From Nocardia sienata NBRC 100364 (lineage in GTDB: Bacteria > Actinomycetota > Actinomycetes > Mycobacteriales > Mycobacteriaceae), in the NCBI RefSeq assembly GCF_001613205.1, contig NZ_BDBX01000035.1:105891-169890 (forward strand): a stretch of DNA of 64,000 nucleotides, given 5' to 3'. The notes below the pieces were generated by a model. That model was not told the DNA's origin. It searched no databases and saw only the letters and a program-made list of their open reading frames with translations. Both the position numbers and the translations under genes were made by a program. Shown here one piece after another: positions 26,907 to 34,573 of this stretch; the first letter of the stretch is position 1; every line of letters begins with the position of its first letter.

Positions 26907-27677
26907 CGCGGTGCCGATCGGTTCGCGCACAACCTCGGTCGCGAGCGAATCGTAGGGCGTGGGTTCGGCGTTGACGATGATGAGATCGGCACCTGCCGAT
27001 ACCGCCCGCCCGCACAGCGAAGCCGCCGGCTCCACCTGCAACGAGGTACCGACCGCCAGGAAGATCTCGGCCGTCTCGGCGGCCAGTGTCGCCTTGATCA
27101 GCGTGCGGTGATCGAGGGCCTGGCCGAACATGATGACATCGGCTTTGAGGACTCCCCCGCAGGCCGGGCAGGGCGGATCCGCCTCACCGGCGGCCACCCG
27201 CTCCAGCGTGGCGGCCATGGTGGCGGTGTAGTCGCACTGCACGCAGACGACGTCGAACATGTTGCCGTGTATCTCCACCACCCGCTGGGGCGCGGACCCG
27301 GCACGTTGATGCAGCCTGTCGATGTTCTGGGTGACGATGGTGAGCGCCCGGCCGGCCCGTTCGAGATCCACCAGCGCGCGGTGCGCGCCGTTCGGTTCGG
27401 CCGCCCACGCGGGATTGTCCCGGCGGGCGAGCCAGGATTTCACGCGCAGCGCCGGATCGGCCAGGTAGTGGTCGTAGGTGGACAGCAGTTCGGCGATGGG
27501 ATCTTCGGTCCAGACCCCGCGCGGCCCGCGGAAATCGGGGATACCGCTGTCGGTGGAGATACCGGCGCCGGTCAGCGCGGCGATCCGGCCGGTGCGCGCG
27601 TACCAGCCGGTCACCGGCGCGCCTCCGGCCGGTTGCGCGCTGCGTGGGACAGCGTCACCCGAGGGGTTGGATTGCAC
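26871..27677 (-). CDS. cobB: NAD-dependent protein deacylase, sirtuin
   Basis: 268 aa from GTG 27677; a later GTG near LTGAGI could also serve. It removes acyl groups from lysines using NAD. The Rossmann motif GAGISTDSGIPDFRG, the TQNIDRLH motif, the catalytic His in VEIHGN, and the zinc site C..C...C..C (CVQC, CPAC) are all present, followed by GTSLQVEPA and NAEPTPYD. It lacks the Ala-Tyr-Arg desuccinylase signature region I would expect in class III, so it is probably a deacetylase of the U/II type. Convergent with the oxidase gene. Confidence 0.93.
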   Translation of the reverse strand: MQSNPSGDAVPRSAQPAGGAPVTGWYARTGRIAALTGAGISTDSGIPDFRGPRGVWTEDPIAELLSTYDHYLADPALRVKSWLARRDNPAWAAEPNGAHRALVDLERAGRALTIVTQNIDRLHQRAGSAPQRVVEIHGNMFDVVCVQCDYTATMAATLERVAAGEADPPCPACGGVLKADVIMFGQALDHRTLIKATLAAETAEIFLAVGTSLQVEPAASLCGRAVSAGADLIIVNAEPTPYDSLATEVVREPIGTALPELVDRILGR

Positions 27678-28002
27678 ATGTCCCCGAGCTTAGGCAGCGA
27701 ACATCGCACCCGGCACGGGTCCATCTACAAACAGCCGCCAGTTAACTAGCAGCAACCATTAACCGTATTCCGATCCGGCTTTCGAACGCCGCATAACCCG
27801 GCGGTCGCGATAATCTGCCGTAAACCGACCTCAAGACTTTTAACAGGCAGTTTTACCGAAAGATCACGAGTTCATCGCGCGATTCCGCGCTTTCGCCCAC
27901 CCTGCTGTGATGGCCGTCTCTTGATTTGCTGGGTGGTATCCAGGAGGAGATTTCTCCGTTACCCTTGACACATCCAACCGCCACCGAAACGGAGGTTCTG
28001 CC

Positions 28003-28302
28003 ATGGCTCGCCACCGCATTCCCCGTCCGGCGGACTCGCGGGTCGGATACCATATTTCAAGCACTTACGGCAGTCACGGTTTGGTAACCCGCCCTGCCGG
28101 GTATACGGAAGATATGACAGCACTGCGCAACCGACCCACCCGGATCGCCGGTATGGAATGGGGCACCGCACTGCTGGCCTTCGCCACGTGCCTCATCTTC
28201 AGCACCAGCATCGCCGCCATCACGCAATCCTTCACGAGCGCACTGCTCGCCACCGCCAGCATTCTCATCGGCCTCGGCATCACACTACGGATCCTCAGAT
28301 AA
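28003..28302 (+). CDS. Small two-span membrane protein
   Basis: 99 aa from ATG 28003, chosen because GGAGG lies 7 nt upstream. An internal ATG at 28114 (MTALRNRP) would give 62 aa and also has a weak site. The C-terminal half has two hydrophobic helices (TALLAFATCLIFSTSIAAI and LLATASILIGLGITLRIL). Function unknown. It lies in the same direction as smpB, which is two genes downstream. Confidence 0.55.
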   Translation: MARHRIPRPADSRVGYHISSTYGSHGLVTRPAGYTEDMTALRNRPTRIAGMEWGTALLAFATCLIFSTSIAAITQSFTSALLATASILIGLGITLRILR

Positions 28303-28366
28303 GCTCGCCGACCCGAAATCGCGTGCCCCGCCCGCGAATATCTGCCCGCACGGCTAGTCTGCGAGC

Positions 28367-28600
28367 ATGGTATCCGGGGACGGGTCCGACGACACCATCG
28401 GCGGAGACGGGGGCGGTTCCCCCGGCGAGCCCGCCGACGGTCCACCGCGTAGCCGGAGCGCAGACCCGGCGGTCGACAGCGGCTGGCTCGATCGCCGATA
28501 CCGGCCGCATCCTCCCGGCAGGCCGCGGCTCTCCACCATCGCGCTGATCCTCGCCTTCGCCGCCGTGCTCGTTCTGTATCTGCTCCTGCAACCCGGCTGA
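28367..28600 (+). CDS. Small single-span membrane protein upstream of smpB
   Basis: 77 aa from ATG 28367. The first 50 residues are polar, Gly/Asp/Pro-rich and probably disordered. Residues 56-74 (STIALILAFAAVLVLYLLL) form one transmembrane helix at the C-terminus, a tail-anchored layout. No family recognised. It ends 50 bp before the smpB start and may be cotranscribed with it. Confidence 0.55.
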   Translation: MVSGDGSDDTIGGDGGGSPGEPADGPPRSRSADPAVDSGWLDRRYRPHPPGRPRLSTIALILAFAAVLVLYLLLQPG

Positions 28601-28649
28601 CCAGCGACCGGGAATAATCCGATTGCCGCGGCCGCTTAAGGTTGTCGTT

Positions 28650-29123
28650 ATGAAGGAGAAGGGGCGCAAGGTCGTCGCGACCAACCGCCGGGCACGGCAC
28701 AACTACACGATCCTGGACACCTACGAGGCCGGGATCGCGCTGGTCGGTACCGAGGTCAAGAGTCTGCGTGAGGGCAAGGCCTCATTGGTGGACGCCTTCG
28801 CGACCGTGGACAACGGCGAAGTGTGGCTGCGCGGCCTGCACATCCCCGAGTTCAGCCACGGCACCTGGACCAACCACGCACCGCGCCGGGTCCGGAAACT
28901 GCTGCTGCACAAACGGGAGATCGAACGCCTGGTCGGCAAATCGCGCGAGGGCAATCAAACCCTCGTCCCGCTGTCGATGTACTTCTCCGACGGCAAGGTG
29001 AAGGTGGAACTCGCCCTCGCCAAGGGTAAGCAGGATTACGACAAACGGCAGGATCTGGCCCGGCGGACCGCCGAACGCGAGGTCACCCGTGAGATCGGCC
29101 GCCGTATCAAGGGCATGCGCTGA
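28650..29123 (+). CDS. smpB: SsrA-binding protein SmpB
   Basis: 157 aa from ATG 28650. SmpB binds tmRNA and delivers it to stalled ribosomes. The signature residues are visible: NRRARHNY, EAGIALVGTEVKSLREGKASL, FSHGTW..H.PRR.RKLLLHK and the C-terminal GKQDYDKRQDLARR tail that inserts into the mRNA channel. Length fits the family. It sits 86 bp upstream of ssrA, its RNA partner. In M. tuberculosis smpB directly follows ftsX; here ftsX is about 22 kb away. Confidence 0.97.
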   Translation: MKEKGRKVVATNRRARHNYTILDTYEAGIALVGTEVKSLREGKASLVDAFATVDNGEVWLRGLHIPEFSHGTWTNHAPRRVRKLLLHKREIERLVGKSREGNQTLVPLSMYFSDGKVKVELALAKGKQDYDKRQDLARRTAEREVTREIGRRIKGMR

Positions 29124-29209
29124 GCGGACCCGGCGGCACCCGGAAAAGGGAATGAACCACGGTGGGTCAGGTGTTAACATGACTAGCCCGGTAAGGTGCC
29201 GGGACGTAC

Positions 29210-29575
29210 GGGGCTGAACGGTTTCGACTGCGTACGTAGATTCAGGGGAAGCGTGTCGGTGCAGGCAAGAGACCACCGTAAGCGTCGTTGCAACCAATTA
29301 AGCGCCGATTCCAATCAGCGCGAGTACGCTCTCGCTGCCTAAGCGATAGCGTCTCTGTCGGCCCGAGGTTCGCCCTCGGCTTCGGTGCCGGCATCAGCTA
29401 GAGGGCTCACCGCGCGACTCGGTCGCGGAGTAGTGCGGGACATCCAACAGCGACTGGGATCGTCATCCCGGCTTGTTCGCGAGACCGGGAGATCCGAGTA
29501 GAGGCACAGCGAACTGCACACGGAGAAGCCTTGATGAAACGGCGGAGGACCCGGGTTCGATTCCCGGCAGCTCCA
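29210..29575 (+). ncRNA. ssrA: Transfer-messenger RNA (tmRNA)
   Basis: The RNA starts GGGGCTGAACGGTTTCGACT and ends with the complementary CAGCTCC plus A, with the T-arm GGGTTCGATTCCC just before. The tag frame begins at 29304 (resume codon GCC) and reads ADSNQREYALAA, then TAA at 29340-29342. That matches the actinobacterial tag pattern (ADS-Q-YALAA). It rescues stalled ribosomes with SmpB. The 3' end (from 29551) is also the left attachment site of an integrated element, but the gene is restored by the element so the RNA is complete. Confidence 0.96.
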
Positions 29576-29585
29576 CAGAAGGCCC
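29551..29585. repeat. attL (left copy of the 35-bp attachment core)
   Basis: Covers the tmRNA T-arm, acceptor 3' strand and 10 bp beyond. It is identical to 33119-33153. Flanking bases differ on the element side, as expected for recombined ends. Confidence 0.92.
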
Positions 29586-29616
29586 CTCACTTGCCCAGCA
29601 GGTGAGGGGCTTTTTT
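29582..29616 (+). terminator. Terminator downstream of ssrA (element side)
   Basis: A 12-bp stem with one G-U pair (29582-29593 and 29599-29610), a 5-nt loop and a run of six T. It ends ssrA transcription and lies within the end of the element, overlapping the integrase stop. Confidence 0.88.
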
Positions 29617-30626
29617 CATCCGCTGATCACCCGCAGGTTGGGCCGTGCGGGCACATTTTGGGCACATCTCGCCGCGGCATTGCGGAATCCTGCGCCCATC
29701 CGATCGGCTACGCCGTCGAGGTCGTCGTCGAACAGGTGCCCGTAGTTATCGAGCGTCATCGTCGCCGACTTGTGCCCGAGCTGGCGCTGGATCGTCTTCA
29801 CATGCGCGCCGCTGGCGATCATGAGCGACGCCGCGGAGTGGCGCAGTTGGTGCGCCGTCACGCGCGGGAACGTTGCCGGGCCGTCCGGCTCGCCGTCCTC
29901 GTCAAGCGGGATCGACGCCATGACGCAGCGGCCTACCGCCTTGGTGAACCAGTGCGTGGTCGTCGGGGGCCGGATCGGCCCGCCATCGGACGGCCGCGAC
30001 CACAGGAGCCCCACGGGGTCGCGCTGCGCCGCGACGACCGGCGCCAGGAGGTCGGCGACTTCGGCAGGTATCGCAACCGATCGCAGCTCCCACGTCTTCG
30101 GCGTGGTGATCACCGTCCGAGAGTTCACCTTGGACGCCGAACGCACGATGTGAATGCGACGCCGCCGCAGGTTTACATCGCGCGGGCGTAGTGCCGCCAT
30201 CTCGCCCCACCGCAGCCCCGAGTACGCGAGCAGCATCACGATTTCGTGGCCCTTGCTGCACTCGGCGGCGAGGGCGGCCACCTGGTCGTGCGTGAGGTAG
30301 ACGTGATCAACCGGCACTCGCCGCGGGAGCGGGACACCCGCGGCCGGGTTCGCCGGTATCCGGCGTTCGTCGACAGCCTCGCTCAGGATCGACGACAGCA
30401 CGCCGTGAATGTCGGCGACCGTCGACGGCGCCCGGTCAATGCCGGCGATGCGCGCGTGAAGCTCACCCACTCGCCCCTCCCCACGCCGGGCGAGAACGGG
30501 ACTGTATGGCAGCGAGGGGTTGGCTCCCGGCCTCCTTGCCCCGAAGACCTGCCAGCGCGCGCCCACACGGACACCCTCGGCCGGAGCTCCACCGGTCGGG
30601 GGTGTCCGTGGTTCAACATCACACAC
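29616..30626 (-). CDS. int: Tyrosine recombinase (integrase), N-terminally truncated
   Basis: 336 aa if read from GTG 30626, but the first 50 residues are junk-like and no ribosome site precedes them. Recognisable sequence begins around GRVGELHARIAG, the middle of the core-binding domain, so the arm-binding N-terminus of about 100 residues is missing. The catalytic domain is intact: R in SGLRWGEM, K in ASKVNS, H-LR in HQLRHS, H in LGHKS and the nucleophile Y in LDNYGH. Family members cut attachment sites and join them through a 3'-phosphotyrosine. It lies next to attL, as usual. Probably inactive for integration. Confidence 0.85.
   Translation of the reverse strand: MCDVEPRTPPTGGAPAEGVRVGARWQVFGARRPGANPSLPYSPVLARRGEGRVGELHARIAGIDRAPSTVADIHGVLSSILSEAVDERRIPANPAAGVPLPRRVPVDHVYLTHDQVAALAAECSKGHEIVMLLAYSGLRWGEMAALRPRDVNLRRRRIHIVRSASKVNSRTVITTPKTWELRSVAIPAEVADLLAPVVAAQRDPVGLLWSRPSDGGPIRPPTTTHWFTKAVGRCVMASIPLDEDGEPDGPATFPRVTAHQLRHSAASLMIASGAHVKTIQRQLGHKSATMTLDNYGHLFDDDLDGVADRMGAGFRNAAARCAQNVPARPNLRVISG
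29649..29673. promoter_or_regulatory. Candidate integrase arm-type site, left
   Basis: 25 bp containing GGGCACATTTTGGGCACA, a tandem GGGCACA. A copy with one difference lies at 33010-33034 in the same orientation, inside the other end. The left copy also encodes part of the integrase C-terminus, so shared ancestry of coding sequence is an alternative. Confidence 0.5.
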
Positions 30627-30643
30627 ACGAGAGGACGAACGTC

Positions 30644-30781
30644 ATGCCTGTTGTCAGACCGTACGGATTCGAGGTCACCCGCCGGGGAAGCCGCACCTAC
30701 GTAGTCGCCGGCGCCAAGGTCGGCGGCCGGAAAGTGCCAATGGTCGTCATACCGGTTCCCCCGCAGCGCCGGGGTAAGTAG
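30644..30781 (+). CDS. Small basic protein of the integrative element
   Basis: 45 aa from ATG 30644, with GAGG 9 nt upstream. The composition (RPYGFEVTRRGSRTYVVAGAKVGGRKVPMVVIP) is a small beta-rich basic protein. It is divergent from the integrase and followed by a hairpin at 30793-30830. It might be an excisionase-like or DNA-binding factor, but no HTH is visible. Function unknown. Confidence 0.5.
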   Translation: MPVVRPYGFEVTRRGSRTYVVAGAKVGGRKVPMVVIPVPPQRRGK

Positions 30782-30792
30782 CTGCACACCAG

Positions 30793-30830
30793 ACACCCCA
30801 CCCCTCGAAATATCCAGGGGTGGGGGTGTA
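30793..30830 (+). terminator. Hairpin after the 45-aa ORF
   Basis: CACCCCACCCCT and its near-perfect complement (one bulged G) flank a 10-nt AT-rich loop. No U-tract follows. It lies 12 bp after the stop at 30781. Confidence 0.55.
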
Positions 30831-30941
30831 GGTGACTCCGGTGGCAGTCATCTCTTTTTTGTACGGCCCCGAAAAATGGGTGCAATTTACCCTCTGAACT
30901 GACCGGATGCCACAAATTGACGTGCGGTCGGGTAGCGGTCG

Positions 30942-31175
30942 CTACTCGGATTCGACCTTGTGCCAGGTCCCGACACCCGGGGGCGTTTTCCCACGCACCC
31001 GGACCATATGCTCGACCGTCTTCGCTGTGTAATCCGTGCCGGTTCCGACCATGAAGTCGGCCAGGCCGATGCTCTCGCCGCTGCGCAGATCCCGCACGAC
31101 GCGGGTGTCGTTGTCGTATTCGATGCCGGATTCAGAAAGGTCGAGTTCCCACCAAGGCTCGAGTTCAAATGTCAT
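30942..31175 (-). CDS. Hypothetical small acidic protein of the element
   Basis: 77 aa from ATG 31175; a GTG at 31196 would add seven residues. Acidic N-terminus (FELEPWWELDLSESGIEYDND) then SGESIGLADFMVGTGTDYTAKTVEHMVRVRG. It is divergent from the XRE regulator gene 120 bp away, which may control it. Family not recognised. Confidence 0.55.
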   Translation of the reverse strand: MTFELEPWWELDLSESGIEYDNDTRVVRDLRSGESIGLADFMVGTGTDYTAKTVEHMVRVRGKTPPGVGTWHKVESE

Positions 31176-31297
31176 GGCGTGGAACGCTACCGCCACCGGG
31201 CCGCAGCGTTGCCCGAGTTCGCGAACGTCGCTGGCCGAGGTCTCAGTCTCCTGATTGCCTCTGGTCGGTGTGACTGTGCCGCACTTAGCCTGAACAC

Positions 31298-32449
31298 ATG
31301 GACCTTGGGGAGCGGCTACAGAGTCTGAGGAAGCGGCGCGGATTCACCCAGCGCGAGCTTGCCGAGGCGGCCGGGGTGTCGCTGTCGCTCATCCGCAAGA
31401 TCGAGCAGGGGGAACGTGACGACGCCCGCATAGACACTCTGCGCCGCTTGGCGGTGGCCTTGGGTCGGCCGCTGGCAACCCTTCTGGGCCCGACACCCGC
31501 ACCACCCGAGCCTGCGGCCGGGGCCAATGTGGCGTTGTGGGCCCCCACCCGCGAAGCCCTCACATCCCCAACCGATGATGCCGAGCCAGCGCCCGGCCTC
31601 GAGGCGGCACTCGCGCACGCTACCCGGCTGTACCACGACAACGAGTACGACCAGCTCGCCCGGGTGCTCCCGCGGTTGGTCCGCGAAAGCCACACTGCGG
31701 CACCGTTGCTGCGTTCGCGGGTGCTGCAACTGGCTGGTTCGATCCTGATACAGACGCGGCAACCGGACTCGGCACGCCTCGCGTTGGACCACTCGCTATC
31801 CGACGCGGAATCCACCGGCAATGTGCTGGACGCGGCATCCGCGGTGATCACACTGTGTTGGTTGCTGATTGTCGAACGACGATTCGACCAGGTGCGGAAT
31901 CTGGCCACTCGGTGGGCCGATCGGGTCGAGCCGCGGTTGTCGGTTGCTACCGGCCGCGAGATTTCCACTTGGGGCTGGCTTCTGCTGCGCGGTTCGGCCG
32001 CGGCGGTGCGCGACAACCGGCCCGATGAAGCCGAGGACATGATGCGTCTCGCCGCGGCCGGCGCAGTCGCGATGCGGCCCGAACGCGCCCCGTATCACCA
32101 GTACTGGACGACGTTCGACCCGGCCACCGTCGCAATGAAGCGGGTAGAGAACGCGGTGATAGACGACCGGCCCGACCTCGCGCTACGGCTGGCGCGCGAG
32201 ATCCCGCCGGACCTCCGCCCGACATCGGACAACCGCAACCGCCATCTCCTGGACGTGGCCACTGCCCAGCTCGAGCTACAGCGCTACGACAACGCGTTCG
32301 AGGTCCTGGCGAAACTGTCGTGTGAAGCTCGACCGTGGTTCGTCGAACAGCGATCGGCCGGTGACATCCTGAGCCGGATCATCACCAAGCGCCGCACGCT
32401 CACTTCTGAGATGCGCGAGCTCGCCGACATGATCCGACTCGAATACTGA
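31298..32449 (+). CDS. XRE-family regulator with TPR-like C-terminus
   Basis: 383 aa from ATG 31298. Residues 4-64 are a Cro/C1-type HTH (LQSLRKRRGFTQRELAEAAGVSLSLIRKIEQG). Residues 85-383 are helical repeats of TPR type, as in the actinomycete regulators that sense small ligands or peptides. No enzyme motif. It is divergent from the 77-aa ORF and may repress element genes. Found commonly in actinobacterial integrative elements, where it controls excision or fitness genes; the specific role here is unknown. Confidence 0.85.
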   Translation: MDLGERLQSLRKRRGFTQRELAEAAGVSLSLIRKIEQGERDDARIDTLRRLAVALGRPLATLLGPTPAPPEPAAGANVALWAPTREALTSPTDDAEPAPGLEAALAHATRLYHDNEYDQLARVLPRLVRESHTAAPLLRSRVLQLAGSILIQTRQPDSARLALDHSLSDAESTGNVLDAASAVITLCWLLIVERRFDQVRNLATRWADRVEPRLSVATGREISTWGWLLLRGSAAAVRDNRPDEAEDMMRLAAAGAVAMRPERAPYHQYWTTFDPATVAMKRVENAVIDDRPDLALRLAREIPPDLRPTSDNRNRHLLDVATAQLELQRYDNAFEVLAKLSCEARPWFVEQRSAGDILSRIITKRRTLTSEMRELADMIRLEY

Positions 32450-32601
32450 TGTGGCACTTCGGTTCCCTACCTCCTGAAAGTGCCATAGCGGCACGACCGG
32501 CCCCTGTACAAGGCTTCTCACCGGCCCCACCGCCGGGCTGACCTCCCCGGCCCCGGCGGTGGGTGCAATCCAATGGTGGGCCGGGGATGCAGGGGTGAAC
32601 A

Positions 32602-32910
32602 GTGGTCGGGGAACAACCGCGCGCTATCGCGCTGATCCGCAGAGACGCACACGGTGACGGTGTGGACGTGTACAAGGTCGCCGAGCGCCACGGCTACCGA
32701 CTCGTGTGGACGCTGCGCCTCGATACCGGGCCGCTGGCATCCGCTCTCATAGTGGCCGGCGCCATCATGGAGCACGCCGCCGCCGCGGTCATAGTGCCGT
32801 CGTTCGAACACGCCGACTCGGTGCGTCACGCGATCACCGAACACGCCGCGCTCGTCACGCCGATGTGCGTCTACTTCCGCGGGCACCGCTGGCCGGTCGT
32901 GCAGCTGTGA
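32602..32910 (+). CDS. Small alpha/beta protein, recombinase-like fold possible
   Basis: 102 aa from GTG 32602. It opens with IALIRRDAHGDGVDVYKVAERHGYRLVWTLRLD, then a helix (LIVAGAIMEHAAAAVIVPS) and SFEHADSVRHAITEHAALVTP. The alternation resembles the N-terminal fold of serine recombinases, but the catalytic serine context is missing. It is coupled by a GTGA overlap to the next tiny ORF. Function unknown. Confidence 0.5.
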   Translation: MVGEQPRAIALIRRDAHGDGVDVYKVAERHGYRLVWTLRLDTGPLASALIVAGAIMEHAAAAVIVPSFEHADSVRHAITEHAALVTPMCVYFRGHRWPVVQL

Positions 32911-32984
32911 CGGGCCACGATATCGCCCTGGTGCTGCTCGCCCTTGGGCTCGCCGGGCTCACCGTCGCGCTGTTCCGGGCGTAG
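32907..32984 (+). CDS. Tiny membrane peptide
   Basis: 25 aa from GTG 32907, overlapping the preceding stop (GTGA). Almost the whole sequence is one hydrophobic helix (IALVLLALGLAGLTVALF) with an RA end. Translational coupling argues that it is real. It might be a small membrane effector or regulator of the element. Confidence 0.4.
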   Translation: MTGHDIALVLLALGLAGLTVALFRA

Positions 32985-33009
32985 GCGGATCGAACATCCG
33001 GGCGGTTTT

Positions 33010-33034
33010 GGGCACATTTTGGGCACAACTCGCC
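33010..33034. promoter_or_regulatory. Candidate integrase arm-type site, right
   Basis: Matches 29649-29673 at 24 of 25 positions, in the same orientation, 85 bp inside attR. The pair brackets the element at similar distances from the two cores. Confidence 0.5.
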
Positions 33035-33118
33035 GAGATACCCTGTGATTGAGGGTGAACCAGCGCGACGTATTTATGCAGTTGGAGGCCATATCGACCT
33101 CACTGCCAGCCCCCTAAT

Positions 33119-33153
33119 CCGGGTTCGATTCCCGGCAGCTCCACAGAAGGCCC
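33119..33153. repeat. attR (right copy of the 35-bp attachment core)
   Basis: A second copy of the tmRNA 3' end, identical to 29551-29585. Upstream of it there is no tmRNA body, so it is an attachment remnant and not a second RNA gene. The original ssrA terminator follows immediately. Confidence 0.92.
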
Positions 33154-33179
33154 GCAGGTCACCGACCTGCGGGCCTTTT
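33149..33179 (+). terminator. Original ssrA terminator, now beyond attR
   Basis: A perfect 12-bp stem (33149-33160 and 33164-33175) with a 3-nt loop and TTTT. Before integration it would have followed ssrA directly. It now also shields the downstream region from the element's plus-strand genes. Confidence 0.88.
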
Positions 33180-33247
33180 CCTTGCGGCGGTACGGGCCTA
33201 CCGTATGACGGCACCGGCCGCCTGCGGCCACCGTTGATACCCGGCAG

Positions 33248-34483
33248 CTACTCCCGCCCGGCGCGCAATCCGGCCACCACCAGTGACCCACCGGCCAGCG
33301 CGACGGTCGCGGCGACGAATGCGAACAGGGTGACGCCCGCGGCGAAACCGAGACGGTCGCTGAGGAAGCCCAGGGCCAGGATCAGCAGGCCCGCGAAGGC
33401 ATAGGCACCGATATTGAGTGCCGCATTGGCCTCGGCCAGCCGACCGGCCGGGATATCGGTATTGAGCAGAGCCAGTCCGCCGAGCATTCCCGGACCGTAG
33501 GCGAACCCGGCCAGCACCGCGGCGGCGGTCAGACCGGCCACCGATGAGGTGTCGACCGCGACGACCAGAGCGGCCACGCAGACGATCGTGCCGGCCACCG
33601 AGATCAGCAGCAGTCGACGCACCGGCAGGCCGCGCAGGGCGAACTGACTGCCGGTGGCGACGGCGAAGGTCAGACAGGCCAGGGCACCGGCGACGATCCG
33701 GTTGGTCGTGCCGAGCAGTTCCGACAGCAGCGACGGCGCCAGCGACAGCATGAACGCCGTCGTGGTCAGCGCGGCACCCGCCACGGTGACGGCGACGAGC
33801 AACGGCCGCCGGTTCGGGCCCGGCACCCGGGGCACCCGGATCCATGCCGTACCGCCGCGAGCGCCGCGGCGCGGAATCGGCACCAGCGCCACGATGGCCA
33901 GCGCCACCAGCAGGAACAGCGTTTCGAGCAGGAAGACGGTCACGGTCGGGCCGGGCACGGTTTCCGAGAGCACCCCACCGAGCAGCGGGCCCAATCCGGT
34001 TCCGACCGCGATTCCAACGGCACCGGCCAGCGCCGCGGACCGGGTGCCGGCCGGGCCCGCGATATCGGTTACCGCGGCCACTCCCGCGGACACCATGGCG
34101 CCGCTGGCGATACCGGTCAGGGTGCGCGCCACGAACAGGGCGAGGGTGCTCGGCGCGGCGGCGAAAAGCAGCCCGGCGACGATCGCCAGCACGAGCGCGG
34201 GTACCAGCACCGCTTTTCGGCCCAGCCGATCCGAGGCGACTCCCGAGACGAGGAGAGCGAAGGCCATACCGGCCATGTAGCAGCAGAACACCGCGGTGAG
34301 AGTGCTCTTGCCGAAGCCGAATTCGTCCTGCCAGAGCACATACAGCGGGGTGGCCGCATTCGCGAGGCCGAAGACCGCGGCGATCGGCCAGGCGGCCGAC
34401 CAGATACGCAGGTGGGTGCGACGCTCCCCCGGCGGGTGGGCAACGAGGGCGGCGGTGACGGCCATGGTGCGCTCCTGACTCAT
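33248..34483 (-). CDS. MFS transporter, drug-efflux type
   Basis: 411 aa from ATG 34483. Twelve transmembrane segments, with the loop 2-3 motif GVASDRLGRKAVLVP and a Pro/Gly-rich fifth helix (AVGIAVGTGLGPLLGGVL) typical of the antiporter signature. Substrate unknown. The gene is divergent from an ArsR-like regulator across a 90-bp region with a palindromic operator, so it is probably repressed by that regulator and induced by its own substrate. Confidence 0.88.
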   Translation of the reverse strand: MSQERTMAVTAALVAHPPGERRTHLRIWSAAWPIAAVFGLANAATPLYVLWQDEFGFGKSTLTAVFCCYMAGMAFALLVSGVASDRLGRKAVLVPALVLAIVAGLLFAAAPSTLALFVARTLTGIASGAMVSAGVAAVTDIAGPAGTRSAALAGAVGIAVGTGLGPLLGGVLSETVPGPTVTVFLLETLFLLVALAIVALVPIPRRGARGGTAWIRVPRVPGPNRRPLLVAVTVAGAALTTTAFMLSLAPSLLSELLGTTNRIVAGALACLTFAVATGSQFALRGLPVRRLLLISVAGTIVCVAALVVAVDTSSVAGLTAAAVLAGFAYGPGMLGGLALLNTDIPAGRLAEANAALNIGAYAFAGLLILALGFLSDRLGFAAGVTLFAFVAATVALAGGSLVVAGLRAGRE

Positions 34484-34531
34484 GTACGAGTTTTCTCGAA
34501 CAAGTACGAACAGAGTCGAACTGTAGCATCA

Positions 34532-34551
34532 AGTACGATAATTGTCGTACT
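34532..34551. promoter_or_regulatory. Palindromic operator between MFS and ArsR-like genes
   Basis: AGTACGATAATTGTCGTACT, two 7-bp half sites (AGTACGA/TCGTACT) around a 6-bp AT-rich centre. A further half-site-like run (GTACGAG...CTCGAACAAGTAC) lies at 34484-34508. The size and symmetry suit a small dimeric winged-helix repressor. Confidence 0.72.
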
Positions 34552-34573
34552 GGATATCGAGCCGAGGAGAGCC

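Larger units (their letters stand above)
29551..33153. mobile_element. Small integrative element in the 3' end of ssrA
   Basis: A 35-bp perfect direct repeat of the tmRNA 3' end bounds the segment (29551-29585 and 33119-33153), so one unit is 3,568 bp. Inside are a tyrosine-recombinase gene adjacent to the left end, an XRE regulator, and small ORFs. Near-identical 25-bp motifs, each inside one end, look like integrase arm sites. No replication initiator, FtsK/Tra-type transfer gene or excisionase was recognised. It is probably a degraded element that began as a mobile plasmid (AICE) or satellite. Confidence 0.88.

Noticed and set aside
33040..33153. Second tmRNA or a tRNA at the right end of the element
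   Set aside because: Only the 3' 35 bp match; no acceptor 5' strand or cloverleaf precedes them.
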